DNA of 64,000 nt from Thiomicrorhabdus marina (GTDB lineage Bacteria > Pseudomonadota > Gammaproteobacteria > Thiomicrospirales > Thiomicrospiraceae), in NCBI RefSeq assembly GCF_017571465.1, contig NZ_JAGETV010000012.1, forward strand, positions 1-64,000. The letters are read 5' to 3'. Numbering within the stretch: the stretch's first letter is position 1; every line of letters begins with the position of its first letter. The position numbers and the translations under genes are program-made. A model generated the notes under the pieces. It had not been told where the DNA came from. It saw only the letters and a list, made by a program, of their open reading frames with translations, and searched no databases. Shown one piece after another: positions 30,221 to 38,594 of this stretch.

Positions 30221-30859
30221 ATGCATTTGTTTGTTTTAGCAGGGCTAGCTTTTTTGATAGTGGCGGTCATTATTTCTTTGCTTGTTACTTCAGGGCTGAC
30301 TTCTTATTTGGTGTCTCAATACAAGAAAAGGACTTTATTACCTTTATTAGCTAGAATTTTTCTTGCTTTTACACTTTCTTGGACTCTTTATGTCGCTTAT
30401 AAGTTCGGAGATAAAAATGGGTACTTCTTCTACGTCCTTTTAGCTATTCAACTCATCGGAGTTTCAATATTTATTTCGCCTAGAGTATTCACAACTAAAG
30501 AGAAGTTTGAACGATTGATTGAAGGAAATTCACAACTGAAAAGGGAGCTTGGAACGATAGTTTTCTTGTTTGCGAGTATATCCGCCTTGTTTTGGGTGGG
30601 TAGAAACTGGTATATTTCATTTTTCTTCAATCCAAATAAAGTCTTTGAATTTCAAAGTAATTTAGAAAACTACCTAATTACAATGTTTTCTTTTATTGCT
30701 ATCGCGTCCTTGGCTAGATTCTTGATTTCTATAATTCTTTTTAAGCTACCACATGCAACCAAAGATTTTGCGCTGGCTACTCTACCCTATATAGTGACGG
30801 GAGGAGTTTTCGTTTATCTGGTTGACCTCCGAACTTATTATGAATATCTTCATCAATAA
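30221..30859 (+). CDS. Polytopic membrane protein of unknown function
   Basis: A 212-residue protein with about six hydrophobic helices (residues 3–25, 41–60, 69–87, 109–128, 152–174 and 185–202). The longest loop, about 88–108, is charged (TTKEKFERLIEGNSQLKREL). No transporter or enzyme signature is recognised. It lies between the tandem repeats and the convergent jetD gene. It could be an auxiliary of the defence cargo, but nothing in the sequence shows this. Confidence 0.55.
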   Translation: MHLFVLAGLAFLIVAVIISLLVTSGLTSYLVSQYKKRTLLPLLARIFLAFTLSWTLYVAYKFGDKNGYFFYVLLAIQLIGVSIFISPRVFTTKEKFERLIEGNSQLKRELGTIVFLFASISALFWVGRNWYISFFFNPNKVFEFQSNLENYLITMFSFIAIASLARFLISIILFKLPHATKDFALATLPYIVTGGVFVYLVDLRTYYEYLHQ

Positions 30860-30922
30860 ATTTTGATAAACATAGAGCAAATCGGAGCAGAAAAATTTTG
30901 GCTAAGTGGTAGCGATTTACAC

Positions 30923-32086
30923 TCAAAAAAATGCCTCTTGTTCAAATTTCTTACTTCCCTCTTCAAGCCCCGATATCAAATCTTTATTGGCTTCAGATAA
31001 ACCAAGGTTGTTTAGCCGGTTTATCTCAGCGCTCGTAAAAAGGGATTTGCTATCCTTATTTAAATAATCGATAAAAGACATTCTATAACCTATGACAGAG
31101 CTTAAAATGGCACTATCCAGAATGTTTAAAATCACAAACCCACCTAAGTCTATATCCCCCCAATGGCGAAAATCCAAATTGGTTTTGCTTTGGGCGATTA
31201 GCTTAAATAGCTTTAAAAAAGATGGACTAGGTACACCGGAAGTAAACATAACGATCTCATCCTCTTGCCGCTCTTCTTTGACATACCTATTGAAAGTCGC
31301 TTGATTTTCTATGGTAGTTACCACTTTTACTTTGTCATCAAGCAAAGCCTTATCAACACTTTCTGACCACACTCCTACAGACGGGGGGAATTCTGCTCCT
31401 AAGGAAATGTCTTTTGAAAACAGCGTTAATGCTCCGGAGATGAAAACAGGATGTGACAGCGGTGAAAGGCCATAAAACTGAAGCATACTCTCGGTATCAA
31501 GCGGTTCAAGCTCTGGATTTAACTCTTTCAAGAGATTGGCTACACCTGACTTAATCGATGAGAATGCTTTTGAATCTCCTAGCACTCTTGCCGAGAAATG
31601 TCGGTAGTCGCTCTCTATCCCGTTGCGGTAGTTAATTAACACCTGTTCTGCAGATTTAAAGTAAGCCAGGAGCGAATGATATTCATCTACTTTAATACGA
31701 TGAAAAGGTCTGTCCTTTTCCCATTTTTCAAGTAACTTGGGGCGTAGGCTTTTATAGACAAAGTTCCCTTTTAAGTCATTATCCAGGCTTGTCATGGCCT
31801 CAGAAACCCGTTCTGAGAGAAAACGGTAAGAAATATGTTCCGCCACCCTATCTGGACTCAATAACTCTATAGAATTCAATGCAACATTCGGAACTTTCCA
31901 TTCAATTACGATTTCATCAGAATAACTACCAATTAACTCATTGAAAGCGTATGCAATGCCTTGAGGCTTGTTCTTACGATAAGCATCAAAGACTTTTTCA
32001 CCAACATTTATTCGAGCACGTTTACCAGCGTCAAACTTTTCCAGTAACCGCTGCAAGACTTTGCCAACTAACCCCTCTGCATCCAT
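30923..32086 (-). CDS. jetD: Wadjet nuclease subunit JetD
   Basis: The TOPRIM-type nuclease of the Wadjet complex, which cuts closed circular plasmid DNA after loop extrusion by the SMC core. The 387-residue protein has an N-terminal DNA-interaction region and a C-terminal TOPRIM fold. The conserved Glu is in VVTTIENQATF (about residue 260), and the Asp-x-Asp motif is in FRHWGDIDLGGFVIL (about residue 309). It starts three bases after the jetC stop codon, as last gene of jetABCD. All catalytic residues appear intact. Confidence 0.88.
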   Translation of the reverse strand: MDAEGLVGKVLQRLLEKFDAGKRARINVGEKVFDAYRKNKPQGIAYAFNELIGSYSDEIVIEWKVPNVALNSIELLSPDRVAEHISYRFLSERVSEAMTSLDNDLKGNFVYKSLRPKLLEKWEKDRPFHRIKVDEYHSLLAYFKSAEQVLINYRNGIESDYRHFSARVLGDSKAFSSIKSGVANLLKELNPELEPLDTESMLQFYGLSPLSHPVFISGALTLFSKDISLGAEFPPSVGVWSESVDKALLDDKVKVVTTIENQATFNRYVKEERQEDEIVMFTSGVPSPSFLKLFKLIAQSKTNLDFRHWGDIDLGGFVILNILDSAILSSVIGYRMSFIDYLNKDSKSLFTSAEINRLNNLGLSEANKDLISGLEEGSKKFEQEAFF

Positions 32087-32089
32087 ATT

Positions 32090-35000
32090 CTACTCCGTGA
32101 ATGCAGGGTTTGATTTTGCCAATAAAGCCTTCGCTTTATCGGTAAGAATCTCAATGTCGACATCCACTTCTTCAGTGCCGCCTAACGCGTATTTTGATAT
32201 GTATATAGTGCTGTCTACAGCTTCCTTGAATACCTGTTCTTTTGATGCGGGTGTCGCAACAATAACCTGTAACCCCGTGTCATTCATAAACTCAATAGCA
32301 CTATGCAGATTAGCCTCATCCAATCGATTAAATGCTTCATCCAACAAGGCAAGACCAGCACTTCCGCCATTGCTATTTAAAGTACGCCAAGCGTTCGCAA
32401 GCGAAGCAGCAATAGCAACGTAAAATGGGGATTGCTTTTCGCCCCCAGAACCAGTTTTTAACAGGTTGCTCAACTTGGTTTTATTGCCAGTTTTATGATT
32501 TGTGACTAATACATCATAGGTGAAGTATTTACGGTAATCCTGAATGTCGGATGCATTCTCTTGTCCCGCTTCAACCAATAAATCAATTTGCTCTTTAACC
32601 TCCTCCGGCATCTGATCAAACAGGTCATTTGAAGACGTTGAAAGGGCTTCAGGGCTAGAACTGTTGATATAATCGATAAGTAATTTAAATTCTTTCTTTG
32701 CGCTTTTGGTGAAACGATAGATTTCTGAATGAAACTCTTTGTTCTCCAAAGCTCGATTAATGGAATTGAATTGCTGTGCTTGAAAACCAAACGCTTCTTT
32801 CAACCTGTTAAGGACGTCTTTACGGAAAGTCTCGCTAATGTCAGCACGAGCTTTTTCTGAGGCTTCACGGTATGGCACTAAGTTCATCTCATGAATGGAA
32901 TCTATGTGGATTTGAACCAACTCCATAGCTCGATGTAAGAACGTTTTATTTAGTGGTGTAATATCGCCGGTATCAAATTCGGTGTTTCTGGAAGCATAGG
33001 CGTCAATTAAATGTGTGGTGTCAGCTTGTTTGCTCGATGCAGATTTTTCAGCAGACGTTCGACTCGATTCAAGCATTTCAACCGTATCCTCTTCATGAGC
33101 TTGCTGAAACTCATCATTAAGTTGAACATCAAAAAACTCGTCATCTTCAATATCACGCTGGGCTTTCAACAAGGAGTCCACCTGTTTTTCTAAATCATCA
33201 ATCTTTTCTGAAAGATATCTCGCGGTTCTAAGCCCTTCGGATTTTACTTTTTTGTGTACACCCTTTGCTTCGATGGACTCAGTAATATGAATTTTTAACA
33301 CCTCTAATTCTGACTTTAAATCTTCCAAATGACTTAAATCGAGCCTATCAAGGTTATTTGACTTGATACTGATATTTGATTCTATAGACTGAATTTTCTG
33401 GGCTATTTTTTGAGTCAGTAATGTTCCGGATTCTTTCTCATAAGATTGAATCGAGGCAAGACTGGTGTCGATGGTTTCTAACCCTTCTCCATCTTTTGTC
33501 AGGCGCAGTACCTTTTCTGCATTTTGGTCACGCTCATACTTCCAGATTCTTAGATTTTCACTCTGGTCCTTAACCAGTTTTAAATCAGGGAATAGCTTCT
33601 TACTTGAAATACCGGTTGCAGTAGCGGTCATGCCATCCTGAGTAATAGCAAAATTCGAATGCTTTAACTCTTCTTCACTGTCGACCAGCTCAAGGTTACC
33701 AAGACGCTTGTGCAAATAGGCTAAAGCCAAATCGTTATCAGAGTGAACTAGTGTGGCGGCTGTATTTTCTTTGAATTTATGTAACCAATCTTGCGCTCTG
33801 GAAACTTTTACAACTGTACTACCAAAAAGCTTATGCTCTTTTTTGTATTGGCGGTATAACTGAATCGCCTTACGCTCAAGGTCAACTGGAACAATAAGCG
33901 CTTCAACTTCCTTACCCAAAAAAGCTTCGATAGCTGGTTGCCAATTCTCATCCAAGCATTCAGTAATATGGCAAATTGGTTCAGCCTTAATGCCATGTTC
34001 GGCAAGATGCATAATAAGGTTTTGCGTCGGTCGAGATAGTGGTGTTTTCCCACTACTGGAAACGGATTGAATATATCCTTGATACTTTTCAACTTCCTTC
34101 TCGGCATTAGCTAAGTCGCTATAAGTGGTTTTCTTTTGTCTTTTGAGTAGAAATTGAATCTCTGGTAGTTTATCCACTATCTTAGAAATTAACTCGTCGA
34201 CCTTTGTTCTGGATTCAGCTTTATCTATTAATGGAGATAACTCTTGCACCCATCCTTTAAAAGTCTGGTCTCTTATGATTTCTACATTGGCATCGCAAAG
34301 TGTTTTGAATAAATTACGAATCTTTAACAGCTTCTGACCTTGAACCCCTAAATCTTCTTGAAGCTTTTCAATGTCATCTTCAAGTCTCTTTTGTTGCCTC
34401 GCTAAGTCATCGTCTTGAATCTGTGCTTGTAAATTATCACGGTATTTCTCTTTGGCTGGTATCTCAGAATTCAGTTTTCTGAATGAGCGACAAGCATTGA
34501 CATAATCTTTGACCTTGTCTTTGATTTGCTCTCGTAAGTCATCAACTTCTGAATACAGTGATTCCACTTTCTTTTCTTGGATTAACCAGCCAAGGTAGTT
34601 AGATTTTTTTAAAAGCCTCTCATAGCTGCGTGCATTTTTAGCAATATCTTCCAAATCATTGATTTGCTGCTCACAGGTTTTGATTTGCGCCTCTATTTCC
34701 TCATATTTATTTTTTGCATTAACCAATGAATTGATGTCGATGGGTTTTGCCTCTAGTATGAAGCTTTCGACAAAACGAGAGATATCTTTGACCTCTTTGA
34801 GACTAATCGACTTAGACAAAGAATCACGCAAAACCTCTGGGTCTATCCATTGGTTTAACTCTTTTCTTGGGCCAATCAAGCGAACCATTTCATTTAAAAA
34901 TTTAGCGGAATTGTTCTCGTAATGAGCTTCAACACCTGAGATAGACAGTCGTTGCTTCACTATATCAAAGGGATGTACTCTATAGCTTTTGTCGGACTCT

Positions 35001-35446
35001 ACATAAATAAAGTCTTCGACGTTCAAGGGACGATTGCACTCAACCATTCCCCGCATTTTAAAATCGACTTTCTGTTCATCTGCACGCGCTTCAATACCCA
35101 CAAACAAATTTACATAGGTATCGATTACTTCATTGTGGAACACAAGGCCAATATATGAAATGCATTCATCGCGCTTACGGAAGTTTCTTGAATTTCCAGA
35201 GCCATCATCCGGTCGAAAGTAACCCAGGCAGTATGATTTGATATCACGTTCACTTCGGCTCTCTGACGAACTAGCATTAAGCTTAATGTAACGCTGGTTA
35301 CCGCCAAACAGAACCGTTTGAATAGCATCGATAATGGTACTTTTTCCGGCCCCGTTTTCACCAATGATCGCAACATTTCCATAAAACTGTATTTCCTGTG
35401 GTTTGTACAAGAACCAGTTAACCAAAATAACTTTAGTGAGTTTCAT
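32090..35446 (-). CDS. jetC: Wadjet SMC-like ATPase JetC
   Basis: The MukB-like motor of Wadjet that extrudes DNA loops. At 1118 residues it has Walker A GENGAGKST at 29–37, a long coiled coil (about 240–900) interrupted by a hinge region around 450–560, the ABC signature SGGEK near residue 1000, and Walker B ALLDEAFNRLDE near 1035. The start is placed at 35446 (MKLTKVILVNWF), which follows the RBS CAGGGGAACAG and overlaps the jetB end by 14 bases; an ATG at 35470 would only add eight residues. The protein looks complete. Confidence 0.92.
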   Translation of the reverse strand: MKLTKVILVNWFLYKPQEIQFYGNVAIIGENGAGKSTIIDAIQTVLFGGNQRYIKLNASSSESRSERDIKSYCLGYFRPDDGSGNSRNFRKRDECISYIGLVFHNEVIDTYVNLFVGIEARADEQKVDFKMRGMVECNRPLNVEDFIYVESDKSYRVHPFDIVKQRLSISGVEAHYENNSAKFLNEMVRLIGPRKELNQWIDPEVLRDSLSKSISLKEVKDISRFVESFILEAKPIDINSLVNAKNKYEEIEAQIKTCEQQINDLEDIAKNARSYERLLKKSNYLGWLIQEKKVESLYSEVDDLREQIKDKVKDYVNACRSFRKLNSEIPAKEKYRDNLQAQIQDDDLARQQKRLEDDIEKLQEDLGVQGQKLLKIRNLFKTLCDANVEIIRDQTFKGWVQELSPLIDKAESRTKVDELISKIVDKLPEIQFLLKRQKKTTYSDLANAEKEVEKYQGYIQSVSSSGKTPLSRPTQNLIMHLAEHGIKAEPICHITECLDENWQPAIEAFLGKEVEALIVPVDLERKAIQLYRQYKKEHKLFGSTVVKVSRAQDWLHKFKENTAATLVHSDNDLALAYLHKRLGNLELVDSEEELKHSNFAITQDGMTATATGISSKKLFPDLKLVKDQSENLRIWKYERDQNAEKVLRLTKDGEGLETIDTSLASIQSYEKESGTLLTQKIAQKIQSIESNISIKSNNLDRLDLSHLEDLKSELEVLKIHITESIEAKGVHKKVKSEGLRTARYLSEKIDDLEKQVDSLLKAQRDIEDDEFFDVQLNDEFQQAHEEDTVEMLESSRTSAEKSASSKQADTTHLIDAYASRNTEFDTGDITPLNKTFLHRAMELVQIHIDSIHEMNLVPYREASEKARADISETFRKDVLNRLKEAFGFQAQQFNSINRALENKEFHSEIYRFTKSAKKEFKLLIDYINSSSPEALSTSSNDLFDQMPEEVKEQIDLLVEAGQENASDIQDYRKYFTYDVLVTNHKTGNKTKLSNLLKTGSGGEKQSPFYVAIAASLANAWRTLNSNGGSAGLALLDEAFNRLDEANLHSAIEFMNDTGLQVIVATPASKEQVFKEAVDSTIYISKYALGGTEEVDVDIEILTDKAKALLAKSNPAFTE

Positions 35447-36107
35447 GCTGTTCCCCTGTAGGTGCGTCATCGAGATTGTCAGCTACTATGTCTGCTTCAA
35501 TAGCCTCTGAGTCGGCCTCAACACTGTCCCTTTCTCTCAAATTTTTAACAAACGAGGCTGCAAAATCTGGCGTTACCAATACTTCGATAGTTGGCAAAAT
35601 GGTAATGTCAGGCAGACCGGTTTCTTCATTCTTTTCGGATTCCACTCGAATTATCGATTTTCGCTGAAAGAGTTTAATTAAGTCATAAAAACGTGTGCTG
35701 GTTTCGTCAAGGTCAGAACGTTCGGAAAGCTCTTTGTACTGAGCAATTAAATGACTTCCGGTAATGGATATGGAGCCATCTTCATTTGAACGGTACTCTT
35801 TCTCCAAGTGATAGATGAGCCGAAGTGTAAACATAAGCACGCTTTCACTAATGCTCATTTTTGCCACAAAATGGCTTGGCGTGTAGCCGATATAACCATG
35901 CTCGTGGCTGTGGTGAAACTTATAACCGAATAACTGCAGACCACTTTCAAAGATTCCTGGGTAACGGTCGATTAAGTTATAGAATCGTTTATCTCGGGAG
36001 TGCGACCGGAACAAGAACTGCCTTTCCTGAAGAACCACAAACGCTTCTTGCAGCTCTGCCTCGTCGATTCGTTGATTGGCAAGTAGGTTTCTGACTTCAT
36101 TAAACAT
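35433..36107 (-). CDS. jetB: Wadjet MukE-like subunit JetB
   Basis: A 224-residue winged-helix protein (DUF4194/MukE type) that binds the kleisin-like JetA and the SMC heads. The N-terminus is MFNEVRNLLANQRIDEAELQ. The body has the pattern YTPSHFVAKMSISESVLMFT with tandem winged helices, and the tail is acidic (DSEAIEADIVADNLDD). The start at 36107 overlaps the jetA stop (ATGTTTAA); an earlier in-frame start at 36161 would lie within jetA. Placed between jetA and jetC as in other Wadjet operons. Confidence 0.82.
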   Translation of the reverse strand: MFNEVRNLLANQRIDEAELQEAFVVLQERQFLFRSHSRDKRFYNLIDRYPGIFESGLQLFGYKFHHSHEHGYIGYTPSHFVAKMSISESVLMFTLRLIYHLEKEYRSNEDGSISITGSHLIAQYKELSERSDLDETSTRFYDLIKLFQRKSIIRVESEKNEETGLPDITILPTIEVLVTPDFAASFVKNLRERDSVEADSEAIEADIVADNLDDAPTGEQHETH

Positions 36108-37548
36108 GAGCACTGTTCTCTTTTTTGGTAATTGTGAAAGCATTACAAAGCATGTATTCATGCTGTATTAGCCCAACACTCTTACGAGTGAATTCATATT
36201 GAGAGAGGGATTTCCGATAACGCGAATGGAGTTTTCCAGGCTCCATAGCTAGTCTTCGAGCATTTGAAAAACCGATTAAGTCCTCCACTTCTGTTATGAG
36301 AACTTCCTGTGACGTAATTTGGACTTTTGGGTAATTCTCTGAAAACAGAGCGTTAAGCCAAGCTAAGAATTTCTGGTCACTTAGTGAGACACGTTCGGCG
36401 TAATCTCTTCTGGCCTGTATACGTGCTTTTTGCTCCTCAGGTATGGCAGAGCTAAGACTGACTGCTTCTTGCTTTATTGGTGGTCTTTTACGCGGAATGC
36501 GACCAACACTATCGGATGACACTGCCTTAAACACCGGTAATGGGCTGTCGATTACTTGTCCATCATCCACTTCCTTAAGAAGGCTAATTGCTTCTTCAAA
36601 CAACTGGCCAGCATTGGTTGGCGTTCTACGCTGATATTTAATAGATTCATTCACTTGCCTTAATAGGCGATCGTGACTAATATCGATTTTCGTAATAAGG
36701 TGTTCTGTGTTTTGAAAGACGCTTCTTATCAAATGAATGTTCTTGATAAGCTTTTCCTCAGCATCTTGCTTAAGAAGATTTTCATGCTCACTGATTGCCT
36801 CAATCAATCGATTTCTTATCTCAGGGGTATGTTCGATTTCAAAGAGCTTCTCAATGATTTCCGTTCTATATCTGAATGGGTGATTATGGCCCTTAATGGC
36901 GTTGTAATCAGAGAAACTTGAGCCTTGTATAAACCCCTCAAAAAACAACTTAACCTTGTCTTTGAGTTTTACATAGGATTTAAAATCTTGGGAAATATCA
37001 GTCAGATGCAATGCAAGGTTTTTCATCTGTTTGCCTAGGTTCCGGGAATCTTTAGTCGTCTTGGTAAGGGTTTGAGCTAAATCGATGACCGTCGCCCCCT
37101 TGCTGGTCATCAAGAAGTTTATGGCGTTGTATATTGCCAGTACATCACCGCCTACCTCTCCGGTTCCATAGCTTTGGGCATTTTGTAGAAAGTCGACAAG
37201 AATTGAAATCCTTGGTGACATGTAAGCTTCTTTCTTGACACCATCCTTACGTACACTTATCCAGCCGGACTTTCTTAAAACAAAGTAAATATAATTTGTG
37301 CTGGCCTTAAGTTGTTCCACTGTTCTCAGTTCAAAATCATGATCTTCTTCGACCGACCAGCTTTGGTCTTGGATGTACCCCTCAATGAAGTCCTTTATTT
37401 TAGATATCGATATTGAGGTTTCCAAAAAGTCTGCGTACTCACTGAAAAATGTATCATGCAATTCGATTATCAAATCTAGGTAACGCCGTCTATTCTGACT
37501 GCCTAAAGGCACAAATATTTTGTCGGGATAATGATCAAAGAAATGCAT
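36100..37548 (-). CDS. jetA: Wadjet MukF/kleisin-like subunit JetA
   Basis: A 482-residue protein at the head of the operon. It has N-terminal winged-helix features (YDYFDHYP-like MHFFDHYPDKIFVPLGSQNR, LDLIIELHD), a helical middle (DISQDFKSYVKLKDKVKLFF, matching the JetA pattern) and a basic C-terminal part. It bridges the SMC dimer in the complex. I place it as JetA by gene order, length and these features; the Wadjet subtype is not assigned. It is read from the promoter at 37560–37589. Confidence 0.8.
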   Translation of the reverse strand: MHFFDHYPDKIFVPLGSQNRRRYLDLIIELHDTFFSEYADFLETSISISKIKDFIEGYIQDQSWSVEEDHDFELRTVEQLKASTNYIYFVLRKSGWISVRKDGVKKEAYMSPRISILVDFLQNAQSYGTGEVGGDVLAIYNAINFLMTSKGATVIDLAQTLTKTTKDSRNLGKQMKNLALHLTDISQDFKSYVKLKDKVKLFFEGFIQGSSFSDYNAIKGHNHPFRYRTEIIEKLFEIEHTPEIRNRLIEAISEHENLLKQDAEEKLIKNIHLIRSVFQNTEHLITKIDISHDRLLRQVNESIKYQRRTPTNAGQLFEEAISLLKEVDDGQVIDSPLPVFKAVSSDSVGRIPRKRPPIKQEAVSLSSAIPEEQKARIQARRDYAERVSLSDQKFLAWLNALFSENYPKVQITSQEVLITEVEDLIGFSNARRLAMEPGKLHSRYRKSLSQYEFTRKSVGLIQHEYMLCNAFTITKKENSAHV

Positions 37549-37559
37549 AAGCTCAGTTC

Positions 37560-37589
37560 TTTATAGCAAATAAGTATTAAATGTATCAA
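37560..37589 (-). promoter_or_regulatory. Promoter of the jetABCD operon
   Basis: On the minus strand TTGATA (37584–37589), 18-base spacer, TATAAA (37560–37565), with the jetA ATG 12 bases further on. The spacer contains AATACTT (37572–37578), one of three AGTATT/AATACT words in this divergent region. Confidence 0.6.
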
Positions 37590-37631
37590 ATAAAAACTCA
37601 TAATACTATCTATCACCTAATAAAAAGTATT
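37572..37631. promoter_or_regulatory. Repeated AGTATT/AATACT words, candidate WYL-regulator operator
   Basis: Three copies: AGTATT at 37573–37578, AATACT near 37602–37607 (inverse) and AGTATT near 37625–37631. They form two inverted pairs with spacers of about 18–24 bases. The first lies within the jet promoter spacer and the last within the -35 region for the divergent regulator (TATAAT at 37648–37653). This is the geometry expected for a repressor controlling both directions. Inferred, not demonstrated. Confidence 0.4.
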
Positions 37632-37679
37632 ACCAACATTATTTTGCTATAATTACAAAAAACCTAAAAAGAAAAATAT

Positions 37680-38456
37680 ATGTCAGCGACAGATAGATAC
37701 GACTACATACTACTTAAAGCTTTATGGGAAGGCGGCGTTAAGCGCCAAGAGTTGATGGATCGATTTGAAATTGGACCTGCGCAAGCAACAAAAGACTTCA
37801 GCAAAGTTAAATCCCTATTTCCAGAAGCCATGCGCTACAGTCCTGCCGACAAACAAAATATAGATGTAAATTGTCGTAAGTACCTTGGCTCCAAAACCTT
37901 TGATGATTATTTAAAAATCACTGGTAAGTATGATTTTATCCAGCAACTTAACAACGTCCATTCAGACCTGCCTGTTGAGCTTTATCGCAAAATTCATACA
38001 GCGATAACGAATAAATTCGGCATTCAATTCCAGTATCACTCAATCAATAATCCAGAAAAAAATTCTGTACGGACAGTCTACCCTCACAATTTGATTAACT
38101 CAGGTTATCGGTGGCATATACGAGGATGGGAACAAGAAAGCGGCGAGTTCAAAGACTTCAATGTCATGCGCATGTACGGGGACATCCAACTTGAAAAAAA
38201 CAAACAACCAAATGCCTCTATTAATAATGACGTCAAATGGAATACTTATAAAACAGTGTTTTTAATACCCAATCCAAAATTGAATCCAGACCAGAAAGAT
38301 ATAATTTCTATGGACTATGGAATGAAAAATGGAGTGCTAACTGTAAACTGCCGTGAAGCATTATTTCTTTACACAATGCACACATTTTTAATTACAGACT
38401 TTTCTGAATCTCCAAATGAACACCAATACCTCAGCATTGCAAAGAAGATAAGTTAA
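37680..38456 (+). CDS. WYL-domain transcriptional regulator (CapW/BrxR-like)
   Basis: A 258-residue protein. The N-terminal winged HTH (residues 5–75, YDYILLKALWEGGVKRQELM, then FEIGPAQATKDF) is followed by a WYL-type domain (about 110–175, IQFQYHSINNPEKNSVRTVY, then NSGYRWHIRGWEQESGEFKD) and a C-terminal WCX-like region. This order fits the CapW/BrxR family of defence-system repressors, which bind nucleic-acid ligands through WYL and release DNA on infection. It is divergent from jetA across 130 bases with shared operator-like words, so it is the likely regulator of Wadjet. Confidence 0.75.
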   Translation: MSATDRYDYILLKALWEGGVKRQELMDRFEIGPAQATKDFSKVKSLFPEAMRYSPADKQNIDVNCRKYLGSKTFDDYLKITGKYDFIQQLNNVHSDLPVELYRKIHTAITNKFGIQFQYHSINNPEKNSVRTVYPHNLINSGYRWHIRGWEQESGEFKDFNVMRMYGDIQLEKNKQPNASINNDVKWNTYKTVFLIPNPKLNPDQKDIISMDYGMKNGVLTVNCREALFLYTMHTFLITDFSESPNEHQYLSIAKKIS

Positions 38457-38594
38457 TGATTTTGGATGCCTAAATTTTAAGAATTAAAGCTAACCACATA
38501 ATACGAATTGTAAAGTCGCCATACTTTACAATTTGAACTTCCCCTGCATAATTTTTCCGTTCATGTTTTGATTCAAGATCGACTCATTAATATA

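Noticed and set aside
30888-30910. Resemblance of GCAGAAAAATTTTGGCTAAGTGG to the R1 repeat arm near position 13
   Set aside because: Match is short and AT-rich; too weak to call another repeat copy.
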